From Neorhodopirellula lusitana (GTDB lineage Bacteria; Planctomycetota; Planctomycetia; Pirellulales; Pirellulaceae), in NCBI RefSeq assembly GCF_900182915.1, contig NZ_FXUG01000027.1, positions 1 through 40,661 of the forward strand: a stretch of 40,661 nt of DNA. Direction: 5' to 3'. A model generated the notes under the pieces. The model did not search any database. It was given only the letters and a program-made list of their open reading frames with translations, and was not told where the DNA came from. Positions 17,601-27,130 of this stretch are shown one piece after another; positions within the stretch are counted from its first letter, which is position 1; every line of letters starts with the position of its first letter. The translations under genes and the position numbers were made by a program.

Positions 17601-18416
17601 GAACTGCAAAAGGTCCCAACGCAGTGGCGAAATAACTCGTCATTGCAAGGACAAATCGACGCCGAGAAATTTTTGGCGGATTTAAATATCGAGTCCGGGG
17701 ATTTTGAAACAGCACTGGATCGATACCAATTCGCGATCGAGTGTTCCGACGCACTCTTTGATCGCAATCAACAATTTCAGAATCTCATCCAACAGTCACA
17801 GTTGTGTACCGCCAAGTCGCAGGTGCTGGCTCTTCTCGAACGCAACGAGGAGATGGATGCGGCGCTCGTGACCGCTCGATCGGTCGTCGAGCGGATCTTG
17901 ATCGAGCAACCCGACCACGAGGGGGCCAAACGACAGCGTTACGCAGTGTTGGTCACCCACGGGAACCGAATGCGGTTACGAGAAAAATTCGCCGAGGCAC
18001 TTGAGTATTTTGAACAAGCGATTGATGTCGGCGGCCACGAAGACTTGACGCTCGCTCGAATTTTGCAAGCATCCATGCAGGTGAGAATTGGCAACTATCA
18101 AACCGGCGTCGAGATTGCCAAGTCGTCTTTATTTGCCAACGCCGTCCTGCCGGAGGATCGATACAATGCTGCTTGCGTGTACGCACTGGCGAGTGCGGCA
18201 GCGTCACAAGATGGCGACCTTGCCAGCGATGAACGCAAATCGGTCGCGAACCGGTTTGCCGCAAGTGCAGTCAACCTACTCGATGAAGCCTTCGAGTCAC
18301 CTGACTATGCGATCGAATCGAATATCGAAGTGTTGTTGACCGACCAGGAACTTGAAAGTCTCCGAAAGCGTGAAGATTACCAAGCCTTGGTCAAGCAACT
18401 GCAGCATCTTCCTTAA
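14637..18416 (+). CDS. Membrane-anchored Ser/Thr protein kinase with TPR-like exterior
   Basis: A 1259-residue PknB-type kinase. Residues ~68-365 form the kinase domain: Gly loop EGGLGEIHVA, Lys99 in VALKK, catalytic HRDLKPDN (203-210) and a DWG metal motif at 223-225 in place of DFG, a frequent planctomycete variant. GSLPYMSPEQA follows with CDIFSLGGILYNLLTG. One transmembrane helix (~389-412) follows a basic stretch (RRWMRQHPR), so the kinase faces the cytoplasm. The remaining ~840 residues are helical TPR-like repeats (for example ALEYFEQAIDVGG, ALEQFTKGQAIAEDL) on the other side, probably a sensing or assembly surface. ATG 14637 is used; GTG 14676, with GGAAG just upstream, would remove 13 residues and is equally possible. 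No cognate phosphatase or regulator lies next to it. Confidence 0.93.
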   Translation: MFVGSIALPGSEFVQDDDPDATTAPARKSISPDVYDTVVKQGDAGTQQGQLPPTVQSPRLGAEDSTPLRFIPVRKHAEGGLGEIHVARDCELNREVALKKIKPSRHDDKESQLQFLLEGEITGSLEHPGIVPVYAMGIDSSGRPFYAMRFIRGNSLAKEIEQFHSPASPMTTGQRELAMRKMLRRFTDVCNAVDYAHSRGVLHRDLKPDNVMVGPYGETLVVDWGLAKLIDQPANDEDRSQEPAFLSGTIPNVNRISSRGVVGSLPYMSPEQANGLFDELTPACDIFSLGGILYNLLTGRTLYTGGSMSEVLQKARQRECVPARQIDSSIHPALEAICERATDKSPQERYESARLLADEIDAYLADQPVDAYDEPISAQVRRWMRQHPRIVSTVLSALLVASVGLTFGLGILSNKNAEISQQKEVATQNLQAARTAVRESLVRISEDPQLKQEGLAKLRSRLLEAPASFYTDFLKQTPNDPALRFEQAEWRYLLGRITVQIGSQQEAIEHFQASYRLCKDLLQIDPRENSWLLKASQSSVAIAGIQQSFGEFEQAIESANESRVLAERLPDSSQDRDELRARALNVIASIQLVQSDFETLAATLDEIDKFGEGLSDSMQQESDRIRATMLADQGRVVECETVLKAGLERLQNSSPSSTDADKAATQQAELHNSLGIHYVSTGRPNAALEQFTKGQAIAEDLADRHRDDVYFQELLSNFENNLTLPYSDMGIRPDPSAIREQLDRSLEKTRSAARTNPADYVNTLSIARSLMNRGEEKLDAGNSDTAKADFDEAKSITDELLGKFPDLVEIQQVRNRLMFNESTRLAANNQTTQAIPKCRQAMVQTQSLIDRGIVAAFASRADGHRRLAQFAIQAGKWDVAKSEINQWRDLYEQVPSTYRDAPAHSQQLAWAAQNMVDVHYGENRYDDAFAEVENALEIRGKLVKRFPDEPFFASQLGWLHNWYGFQLLSIRGESAMPDALIQMRAGCSELQKVPTQWRNNSSLQGQIDAEKFLADLNIESGDFETALDRYQFAIECSDALFDRNQQFQNLIQQSQLCTAKSQVLALLERNEEMDAALVTARSVVERILIEQPDHEGAKRQRYAVLVTHGNRMRLREKFAEALEYFEQAIDVGGHEDLTLARILQASMQVRIGNYQTGVEIAKSSLFANAVLPEDRYNAACVYALASAAASQDGDLASDERKSVANRFAASAVNLLDEAFESPDYAIESNIEVLLTDQELESLRKREDYQALVKQLQHLP

Positions 18417-18581
18417 CCGAGAACGTCTCTTGACGCACGAGGCTAGGTATTCCGTCACGCGTTCACGTCGACGACGATATCAATAGGGACAATGCCTAGT
18501 CCCGTTCTTGAAGTAACCGACGTCGGAAAACATGAACTGACTCTGGAACAACGGACCGTTGGAACACCGCGTCCTTTGAAG

Positions 18582-21416
18582 CTAGGGAGTGATCTTGATG
18601 GCTTTTATCCGAGCAATACCGCCTGCGGATAACTCAAGATGGATAGGAGTGCCCGCAGGGATCTTTCGCTCCAATACAAACGATCCGTTGCTGGTACTAC
18701 TTCCAGAAATTTTCGCCGAAAACTCATCAGCTCCATCGGGGAAAGAGAGCGTGAAGCCATCCGCCTCATCGAGGCCGTCGATCTCCAATTTTAAGGAGCT
18801 GATGTTCTCATCGAATTGAAACACCCAGGCCTCCCCAACATCAAAATTCTTGCCGTCACCCTTTCCGCTGGCGGAGACGACACCCACGGCGTTCAGCCCC
18901 GCGTGAATGCTTGTCGTGCTTCCTTTCGTGATCCCATCAATATCAATGATATCCACCGTGCTCATCGTGATACCGTCGACTGTCATAGAGGCATGTATTC
19001 CCGACTGATCGAATGGAGTGTTATTCGTAAAACTGAATACAACCTGCCGCCCAAGTTCGTTAGAAACTTCGGCATCGAGGCCATTGAAATTTCGCTCTGC
19101 CAACGAAGAGCCTACATCCCGAAGATCGATGGGTTTGATGCCGAGTTTCTCGGTGGGGGATCCCGCTCGAAAGCGATACAAACCTTGCTTGGCCGCGGCT
19201 TCGTCAAACATCGGATCTGCATACACAAGTTTGACCGAATTTTCGTTTAGGTCCGCACGTTGACCAGTAAACAGGTCGCTTCCCAGATTCGCTTTGGGCG
19301 AGTACGGCGCACTGCCGTTCTTCGTAAAGTAAATGGACTTTTCCATCTTCGGGAGATTTTCATAGAAGGGCCGTTCCGTTGCACGACTGTCTGTTAAATA
19401 AAGGCCGCTACTCGATTTCGACGAAGCCGGTGGCATAAAGATATTCCCTACTGGGTCTACCTTTTTGGTGCCGCCGAGCCACCCTGGCAAGGACCGCCCC
19501 CGCAGGAAGGTTTCAGTAAAAATGAAGTTATTGCTGACATCCGCAGCCCCTTTCAGCCCCAACCCCTGTTCCGACTCCGTGATCACGTTCTCCCGGATGA
19601 TGGTAAAGCTCGGGTTGTCATCCAGGCGAATCGCACCTGCAGTACCACGGTTTTCATGAAGGTAATTGCGTTCCACCACATTATCTTTGCCCATCGCAGA
19701 GAAATAGATCGCATTCCCGTCATGCAGTTTCAGAAGCGTGCGAGAAATATCATTCTTGCTGATCCTGTTCTCACGGGCATGGAGTAGCGGAAGAAAGTGA
19801 TCGAGACGATTGTGGTATTGAGCGGCCAATCCCTGCTTAATGAAGGGTTCACATTCCTCAAAGCGAATAGAAGAGACCCATGCACGCCGAAACGGAATCC
19901 GGTGCACGAGATAAAACTCATGAGGCCTGCAACCGCTCACTACAATCCCATTGTAGGGAACGTCTCGAATCGTGTTGTGGGTAATCTCATTGTGCCCGCT
20001 TTGCGCGACAAGGATGGCGGCCGAATGCAGCAAAAGCTCACCGATATCGTGAATGTAATTGTCGTGCACCACGTTGTTTTTATTCACATCTTTCGTTCCC
20101 GGGCCATAGCCGCTAAGCACGATTCCTCCCCCGCCGAGATGGTGGAGGTGGTTGCGAGTCACTTTGATTCGCTGGCAGTGCAAATCCAAGCGAATGCCTG
20201 TACCGCTGCTTGACTTGATAAGACAGGATGCGACATCGCAGTCTTCAGCAAAGCGGAAACGAAGCACGGCATTTCCTTTGTCATGCATTTCCCAGTCGTG
20301 CTGCAGGCCTCGATCACCCTCCAACAAACTATCTCGCAGACCATGCGTCAAGGTTAGACCTTCGAAGTGAAGGTGCTTCACGAAAGGTCCGTCTTCCGTG
20401 CCTTCAACCCGGATGAATTCCTGAAGGAACGGAGCAACGATGTGCATGTCATTGATGTCGCCCTCCGGCCAGAAATAGAGCCGACCCTCAAGACTGTTGT
20501 AGACCCATTCTCCCGGTTCATCGAGGTAGTCAATCGCGTTCTCCACCCAGTAGCGATTGTTCGGACTGATCGTCTGATAGGTCGGATCCACTGCCAAATG
20601 GGCGATTCTGTTTTGGGTATCAACGCGTTCAAGAGGAATGATGTTGACCAACCACGGACGATCCTTCAGCGTGAGTTCGATGTCGGACAGGTTGGGCCAG
20701 TCCTTGATGTCTTCGTCCCTGAAGTGGACCGAACGATCAAACGGCGCTACGGGTTCCCCTTCGTACTCCAATACGCTCGTTAACTTTTTCCCCTGCCGGT
20801 TGAAGTCGTTTTCTTTTTCGACCTCTGCATATTTAAAGCCATTTGATCTTGCGCGTTTCAGCAAGGTATCGTCGTCGTACAGGGAAGTGATATTCCACTT
20901 TTGCTTTGGCGCACCAGGAATTTCAGCAACCCACAACTTGCCTTTTGCTTCCGGAGCAACACCTGCAGGATCCTTGGCACACTTCTTCCAGTTGCTGATT
21001 TCGATACCGCCCGTCAACACTGGCGATTCGCCGGGAAACGCTTTGTAAATCACCGGAGCGTCTTGGCTCCCCGAATCGCGAGTGTCAAAGACAACGGTTT
21101 CAGTTAACGGATAGGTCCCTCCACGAATTTGCACTTCAATGTTGACGGCGGGGTTCGTCGCTTTCAATTGACGTACTTTCAACCGGGCAGCATCCAATGT
21201 GGCCAACGGTCCATCGTTCTGTTGAGGATCGGCTAATCGTCCCGACCACTGGTCGTTCCCATCTGGAGCTACAAACAGCGTTGTTTTTTCAGCCTGGACC
21301 GAACCTTGGAATAGAACAGTCACCGCCAGAATCATCAGGGTGATTTGACACCTCCGGAAGCGATTCATGTTTGGACACGAAATTGTCAAGATTCGATTAC
21401 TGCGATTGTTTTTCAT
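18582..21416 (-). CDS. Exported right-handed beta-helix protein, putative polysaccharide-active
   Basis: A 944-residue protein. A signal peptide (RCQITLMILAVTVLFQGSVQA) is followed by LFVAPDGNDQWSGRLADPQQ, an entry motif of parallel beta-helix (pectate-lyase-fold) enzymes, and IRGGTYPL. The centre (~350-700) has repeated N-x-I/V rungs such as HDNYIHDIGELL, HNTIRDVPYNGIVVSG and RENVITESEQGL. The last ~170 residues look like a separate beta-sandwich with carbohydrate-binding character. No catalytic residue can be assigned, so lyase versus hydrolase is open. It begins 39 bases after the sulfatase stop on the same strand, so desulfation and backbone cleavage of the same sulfated glycan is a reasonable inference. 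ATG 21416 has AGGA just upstream; ATG 21368 would give a shorter signal peptide. Confidence 0.85.
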   Translation of the reverse strand: MKNNRSNRILTISCPNMNRFRRCQITLMILAVTVLFQGSVQAEKTTLFVAPDGNDQWSGRLADPQQNDGPLATLDAARLKVRQLKATNPAVNIEVQIRGGTYPLTETVVFDTRDSGSQDAPVIYKAFPGESPVLTGGIEISNWKKCAKDPAGVAPEAKGKLWVAEIPGAPKQKWNITSLYDDDTLLKRARSNGFKYAEVEKENDFNRQGKKLTSVLEYEGEPVAPFDRSVHFRDEDIKDWPNLSDIELTLKDRPWLVNIIPLERVDTQNRIAHLAVDPTYQTISPNNRYWVENAIDYLDEPGEWVYNSLEGRLYFWPEGDINDMHIVAPFLQEFIRVEGTEDGPFVKHLHFEGLTLTHGLRDSLLEGDRGLQHDWEMHDKGNAVLRFRFAEDCDVASCLIKSSSGTGIRLDLHCQRIKVTRNHLHHLGGGGIVLSGYGPGTKDVNKNNVVHDNYIHDIGELLLHSAAILVAQSGHNEITHNTIRDVPYNGIVVSGCRPHEFYLVHRIPFRRAWVSSIRFEECEPFIKQGLAAQYHNRLDHFLPLLHARENRISKNDISRTLLKLHDGNAIYFSAMGKDNVVERNYLHENRGTAGAIRLDDNPSFTIIRENVITESEQGLGLKGAADVSNNFIFTETFLRGRSLPGWLGGTKKVDPVGNIFMPPASSKSSSGLYLTDSRATERPFYENLPKMEKSIYFTKNGSAPYSPKANLGSDLFTGQRADLNENSVKLVYADPMFDEAAAKQGLYRFRAGSPTEKLGIKPIDLRDVGSSLAERNFNGLDAEVSNELGRQVVFSFTNNTPFDQSGIHASMTVDGITMSTVDIIDIDGITKGSTTSIHAGLNAVGVVSASGKGDGKNFDVGEAWVFQFDENISSLKLEIDGLDEADGFTLSFPDGADEFSAKISGSSTSNGSFVLERKIPAGTPIHLELSAGGIARIKAIKITP

Positions 21417-21455
21417 TCGTCCTGGTCCTTGTGTAGTGGCGGTTTGGTGGAACGA

Positions 21456-22913
21456 CTATTTTTCGTTCGCTTGGGCGACCGCTTTTGAATCCGTGTAGGT
21501 ATCATCTGTCCGCTTAATCCAGTCGGCCAGCATTTTGCGATGGGTTTGCAGCACCCCAGCGAACTCCGGCTCTTGAGCCAAGTTTTTTGTCTCACCAGGG
21601 TCACTGATCATGTCGAACAGTTGTTCTCGATTCGCTCCGTCACTCCAGCGATGATATTTGAAATTGGGCGTGCGAATCGATCGGCCTTGGTAAGTCACGT
21701 CATCGTTGACTTCAGCTTCGGTGACGACATAACGGTGAGTTGGCGCGGACGAATCTTGGTCCCGAACAAAGGGGAGTGCGCTGAGGCCGAAATACGGTCC
21801 GTCCGGCATGGGCGTGCCAGCGATTTCAGAAATCGTCGGCATCAGATCGATCCCTACCGAGATAAGTCGTTCGTCGATTTCATGGACTCTTGACTGTCCG
21901 GGCCAGCGAATGATGAACGGGACGCGGCAAGACTCTTCGTACAGAATCGACTTCTGGTGCCAACGGTGGGCGCCGCATCCATCCCCATGGTCACTCGTGA
22001 AGATCACGATGGTATTGTCATCCAGTCCATTTGCTTTGAGCGCGGCGAGAACCTGACCGATTTCACTGTCGACCATTTCGACCAGCCGGTTGTACGCCCA
22101 GCGATATTGTCGCCATTGATTGCGATCGAATGCCATCGCCATTTTTTGAGCGTTAGGGCCTTTTCTGTCCGTGATATCACGTCGCCGCATCACCGCTTCG
22201 GCTTCGTCGGCGCTGATCTCGTAGTTGTCAGGCAACGGTGGGCAAGCTTCGAGCGACGGCGAAATCGAGACATCGCCGTTTCGCATATTGGCTGCCTTCT
22301 TGTCTGTCACTCCCGCTTTCTTACGTCCCCATTCGCAAATGTCGTGGGGATTGTAGTACGACGCTACTAGCAAAAACGGCGTATCATTGGTTTGGCCAAG
22401 GTAGCCAACCGCGTTCTCGGTGATTGTTGCATCACGACCTGATCCATAAACGTCAAACCCATGGTGTTTTCGATCCTTGGTCGAAAACGTCTGGTCCTGA
22501 ATGTGCCATTTGCCAAAGTAAGCGGTTCGGTATCCGGCCAGTTTGGCCTGATTGCCCAGTGAAACGGTCGGCTTGTTGTTGGCGTCCGCCAGTCGTCGGG
22601 TGCAGGGCAGCCGTCCGGTGTACATCGAATAGCGTTCAGGAAGACAAACGGGAAGATTGACATAGGCGTTGGTGAAACGCACTCCCTGCTTTGCGAGTTC
22701 GTCCATTGCGGGAGTCTTCAGTAGCTCCGATCCGGCGCAACTCATTGCATCCGCAAATTGTTGATCGGTCGTGATCAACAAAATATTGGGGCGAGAATCG
22801 GCAGGATCGCCAGCGACCGCGTTACCTGACAAGGCCGCTAGTAGACCCAAGGGAATCACCAGCATTGCCACCAGCAACCGTGAGTTGGTGTAGCGTTCGG
22901 TACAGTTTTGCAT
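21456..22913 (-). CDS. Type I formylglycine sulfatase, exported
   Basis: A 485-residue sulfatase. A signal peptide (LLVAMLVIPLGLLAALSGNAVA) is followed by RPNILLITTDQQ, the metal-binding strand. The C-x-P-x-R signature is CLPER with Cys90 (LPVCLPERYSMYTGR), converted to formylglycine by the maturase. GKWH, NPHD and FTSDHGDGCGAH supply further metal and substrate contacts; the C-terminus has the usual FKYHRWSDG and LFDMISDPGE. It hydrolyses sulfate esters on glycans in the periplasm or outside; the exact sugar is not readable. It is first in an operon with the beta-helix gene. A GH3 glycosidase fragment lies upstream, so a fuller polysaccharide cluster may once have existed here. Confidence 0.93.
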   Translation of the reverse strand: MQNCTERYTNSRLLVAMLVIPLGLLAALSGNAVAGDPADSRPNILLITTDQQFADAMSCAGSELLKTPAMDELAKQGVRFTNAYVNLPVCLPERYSMYTGRLPCTRRLADANNKPTVSLGNQAKLAGYRTAYFGKWHIQDQTFSTKDRKHHGFDVYGSGRDATITENAVGYLGQTNDTPFLLVASYYNPHDICEWGRKKAGVTDKKAANMRNGDVSISPSLEACPPLPDNYEISADEAEAVMRRRDITDRKGPNAQKMAMAFDRNQWRQYRWAYNRLVEMVDSEIGQVLAALKANGLDDNTIVIFTSDHGDGCGAHRWHQKSILYEESCRVPFIIRWPGQSRVHEIDERLISVGIDLMPTISEIAGTPMPDGPYFGLSALPFVRDQDSSAPTHRYVVTEAEVNDDVTYQGRSIRTPNFKYHRWSDGANREQLFDMISDPGETKNLAQEPEFAGVLQTHRKMLADWIKRTDDTYTDSKAVAQANEK

Positions 22914-22957
22914 GAATAGAACTAGGATAAATAAAAGGAAGGAGCTCCAGCGTATCA

Positions 22958-22972
22958 GCGGCTTCTAGCCGC
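22958..22972. other. Small stem-loop GCGGCT-TCT-AGCCGC
   Basis: A perfect 6-bp stem with a 3-base loop ~45 bases upstream of the sulfatase start. It may lie in the leader of that mRNA; there is no T-run, so it is not a clear terminator. Confidence 0.35.
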
Positions 22973-23009
22973 CGGAATTCGCGGTGCCAGGACGCCACCG
23001 ATACGATCG

Positions 23010-23290
23010 TTATTTAAGTTTAAACCGGGCGTGTTGCTTGTTGTCCACTTCCGACAAAGACGTGCTGATTCGGAACTCGAATTTGCCAGGTTCGACTCCC
23101 CATTCAATTTTCACCATTGAGCGTCCGCAGGTCACGTTGGGGAAGCAGTTCCAAGCTAACGGTTTTCGTTTTGCCCTCACTCAGCGGGCCCCGATCGAAA
23201 CCTCGTAGCACTTGCTCGAATGGGGTAACCGATGCAATCAAGTCCTCAACGTCGAGTTGAACGACCGCATCACGGGGGCGGTCATCTGTC
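23010..23290 (-). pseudogene. GH3 beta-glucosidase C-terminal (Fn3-like) fragment, frameshifted
   Basis: The leftward strand first reads DAVVQLDVEDLIASVTPFEQ, then LRGFDRGPLSEGKTKTVSLE and a DL. This is the fibronectin-III-like end domain of family GH3 beta-glucosidases (canonically VQLYVxD...SVTRP...L.GF.R..L..GETKTV.F.L). The frame then hits a stop (TGA, ~23118), but a frame shifted by one base carries on: EWGVEPGKFEFRISTS, then a short end and TAA at 23010-23012. That tail is the expected EPGxFE-type finish. Nothing of the catalytic GH3 domain remains upstream. It is a truncated, frameshifted relic next to a sulfatase/beta-helix operon. Confidence 0.72.
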
Positions 23291-23688
23291 CGCTAAATAT
23301 GGCGGGTTACGCTAAAAGATGATCGTTGCATCCGGAGTCGCATGTTGCTGGGTGGTCAGTTCGGAGGCTGCTCCGCGTCCGCCCACGTTGGATTGACTTC
23401 AAAAGCATTTCGACATGCGGACGAGTGCAAGCGATGCTTCTTGTGTGTTTAGGGCCCGTCGTCATCCGGCTTGGACAAAAAAACTGAAATTCCGTCACCA
23501 AAGGCCAGCACAGCCCGTCAATTTGACAAATGCGTGCAAGTAAGCGTCGCCAGTCCCGACACCTCGCGGACGGCGACGACACCCAGACGTCGCTCGAAGC
23601 CTGCACGAACAACGTCCCATACGGAGGCTTCAGAAGTGACTGTGAACGCGACGCCGCTTGCACTTTAGCCCCGATGCATCGGAAACTG
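23291..23688. other. Gap of ~400 bases, nothing recognised
   Basis: Open frames exist on both strands, but none shows protein-family character. CCGATGCATCGG (23671-23682) is a perfect 12-base palindrome just beyond the rhomboid stop codon. Confidence 0.45.
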
Positions 23689-24237
23689 CTAACCGAAGGA
23701 GTAATCGGTCGCGTTCAGTCCGACGACCACCCCCGCGATCGCGCCGCACAGGTGCCCGTCCCACGACACCGAACTTCCTGGCATCGGGATTACGCCCCAT
23801 AGCAGGCTTCCGCCGAAGAAGAAGCCGACCGCCAGCGCGATGGCAATCGACACGAACTGCTTCTCTCGGATGCCGACCGTTATCAAGAAGGTGATCAAGC
23901 CGAAGATCAACAGACTGGCACCAACATGATTGGCCGATCTTCCGAACAACCACAGCAAGGCCCCACCGCCCAACACGATCGAGATAATCGACGGCCAAGG
24001 CCGGTCTCGGGTCACGATCGTTAGCGACAAAAGGATCGCCAGCGGAACCGTATTGCCCAGCAAATGCTTCATGCCGCCGTGCAAGAAGGTCATCGCAGGG
24101 ATGCCCAAGATGCCCTGGAACGTACGCGGAACCAACCCAAACGACACCATCGAGATCGGCAGCAAAAAGTCAACGAGGTAGACTAACCACATGGCAGCAA
24201 GGATGGCTGCGACGGGAATCAGCGATGGTGGGATCAA
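23689..24237 (-). CDS. Rhomboid-family intramembrane serine protease
   Basis: A 182-residue polytopic membrane protein, close to the minimal six-helix rhomboid core. HGGMKHLLGN (53-62) is the conserved loop/helix 2 motif. The nucleophile motif GxSxxxxG reads GASLLIFG with Ser108, where most rhomboids have GASG. The catalytic His is His162 in SWDGHLCGAIAGVVVG. The dyad is therefore intact, and the Leu after Ser is the only deviation. Rhomboids cut single-pass membrane proteins within the bilayer; no substrate can be named. It is transcribed away from the sulfatase at 24778. Confidence 0.88.
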   Translation of the reverse strand: MIPPSLIPVAAILAAMWLVYLVDFLLPISMVSFGLVPRTFQGILGIPAMTFLHGGMKHLLGNTVPLAILLSLTIVTRDRPWPSIISIVLGGGALLWLFGRSANHVGASLLIFGLITFLITVGIREKQFVSIAIALAVGFFFGGSLLWGVIPMPGSSVSWDGHLCGAIAGVVVGLNATDYSFG

Positions 24238-24777
24238 AGGCTCTTTTCGGCTTTAATTTAAAGTTTGACGGACAACCTCAAAGCCGTCCGGGGCTCGTTT
24301 TCATCCAGAAGAGGTTTTTCTTATTCGCCCCAGAGTGGATCCACGTGTTACCAGTGGATCCACATGCTACCAAAGTTCATTGGCTAGCGGTGGCCAAGGA
24401 TGCTCCCCCAACAATGAATGCTGGCAACGGCTCAATGCCAGGACAAACGGAAAGAGCATTGCGAAAGACGACACGATGCAGCTTCCGAAAAGACGCTGCC
24501 CAAGCGTCCCGAAGTTTGCAGTCACCATCATCGAAATGAAAGCGATGGCAGCAGGACTTTCGTGCAGACGAATGGCGTTGCGGACCAACCAGAAATCTCA
24601 GGCCTAGAGTTCCTGAGGCTCGTTTCGTGGTACTCGACAGCTTTCCACCTTGTAAACTTTAGTCGCCGATTGCCGAAGCATCTCTACGTTTGGCATCGCA
24701 ACATCCTCAAGAATAGCGTGCACACGCTGCTAACTCTCGGCGAGAGTCAGCTACATCCGCAACATCAGAGAACCGAA
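24238..24777. other. Divergent gap of 540 bases
   Basis: It lies between the leftward rhomboid gene and the rightward sulfatase gene. The sulfatase frame stays open ~360 bases upstream of the chosen ATG, but that translation (many His, Arg and Ser, no fold) is not protein-like and would bury the signal peptide, so it is treated as untranslated. A 19-bp duplication is at 24334-24371. Confidence 0.5.
24334..24371. repeat. 19-bp tandem duplication with BamHI-like palindromes
   Basis: Units AGTGGATCCACGTGTTACC (24334-24352) and AGTGGATCCACATGCTACC (24353-24371). Each contains the perfect 10-base palindrome GTGGATCCAC, giving two operator-like sites 19 bases apart in a divergent promoter region. 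Confidence 0.6.
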
Positions 24778-26361
<1,584 letters not shown>

Positions 26362-26451
26362 TCGTCGCCAATAGAGGAAGCCATTTGACCGCTTTCCGTC
26401 AGGAACTTCCGCTACGCAATAAGACGCTTGATGCCACCAACCCGACGATTG

Positions 26452-26491
26452 CTCCCTGGTTACCGTCTGCCAAGACAGTGAGGCCAGGGAG
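26452..26491 (+). terminator. Weak terminator-like hairpin after sulfatase
   Basis: CTCCCTGG (26452-26459) pairs with CCAGGGAG (26484-26491), with a smaller GTCT/AGAC stem inside. It lies ~90 bases after the sulfatase stop, and the following GGCTTTCTGTTGG is only mildly T-rich, so termination is uncertain. Confidence 0.3.
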
Positions 26492-26836
26492 GGCTTTCTG
26501 TTGGCATTTTGTGTCAATCCCGCCGACCGAGGCAACTTCACTTTTGGACAAACGTCAGCGGGTTCTTGACAGCGTCCGGACTGTCGTTTGTTGACATCCT
26601 CAGCGAATAACGCATCGCTGGCTTCTTCAGAAAGCACACCATACCTGACAGGACACTCCTGCTTCGGATCAAAAAACCCAACCTGACGGTAGACGTTCGG
26701 CATGCACTTAATGCAGACGCCAACCACATGCCGCGTTGTCGACTGAAGCCTTCGGTCGCCAGAGTACTGTGGTTTTGTTGCGATGATGCTGGTTTGGTAA
26801 TCGACCGACGGGCAGTGGTCGTCTGATGTGGTACTG

Positions 26837-26860
26837 ACCGACTGAGGAGCCTCAGTCGGT
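26837..26860. other. Perfect 10-bp stem-loop ACCGACTGAG-GAGC-CTCAGTCGGT
   Basis: The strongest isolated hairpin in the window: a 10-bp perfect stem with a 4-base loop. It ends 17 bases before copy 5 of the 43-bp repeat. No T-run follows on either strand, so it may be a structural part of a repeat element or a protein-binding site. Confidence 0.6.
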
Positions 26861-26877
26861 TACGATCAGGAAAGAAA

Positions 26878-26919
26878 GGTGTCCGGTACCGATCAACCAT
26901 TCTACTGCACCGGAGTTAT
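26878..26919 (+). repeat. 43-bp dispersed intergenic repeat, copy 5 of 5
   Basis: GGTGTCCGGTACCGATCAAC, spacer, then CTGCACCGGAGTTATG; the last few bases diverge. It is preceded by AAAGAAA. Confidence 0.85.
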
Positions 26920-27066
26920 GTCCGATGCCACGTGACGAACGATTGACCACTTAAGCGATCGACGCGTGATTCCCTGTTCCCATGAATCCCCGTTTAGTGA
27001 ATTGGTCGATTAGAACTGGCTAACGTTCGTCCCGGACGCTCGTTTCCTTCAGACGATAGGTCCCTA

Positions 27067-27130
27067 ACTCAATGTGCACCGGACTCAATGCACATGGGAC
27101 TCAATGTGCGCCGAACTCCTATGCAGCAAG
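27067..27130. repeat. 16-bp tandem array, three units plus one degenerate
   Basis: ACTCAATGTGCACCGG (27067-27082), ACTCAATGCACATGGG (27083-27098), ACTCAATGTGCGCCGA (27099-27114), then a degenerate ACTCCTATGCAGCAAG (27115-27130). The TGCACCGG end resembles the right half of the 43-bp repeat, so the array may have grown from a fragment of it. Confidence 0.7.

Noticed and set aside
14637..18416. Kinase suspected inactive because DFG is DWG
   Set aside because: HRDLKPDN, the ATP-site Lys and the Asp of DWG are all present; DWG is a common active variant in planctomycete kinases.
18493..18630. Short rightward ATG frame (about 46 codons) after the kinase gene
   Set aside because: It overlaps the 3' end of the beta-helix gene on the other strand and has no family features; length is within chance.
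23089..23099. GGTTCGACTCC, resembling a tRNA T-loop
   Set aside because: It lies within the GH3 relic (codons for the EPGKFEF region on the other strand), and no cloverleaf, anticodon arm or acceptor stem can be built around it.
23307..23663. Leftward 118-codon frame
   Set aside because: Composition is rich in Arg, Ser and Cys, with no hydrophobic core pattern and no homologue-like motif.
26538..26900. Leftward 120-codon frame
   Set aside because: It begins in the 43-bp repeat (encoding VDRYRTPFF, seen at other copies too), so the apparent protein similarity between copies is only the DNA repeat.
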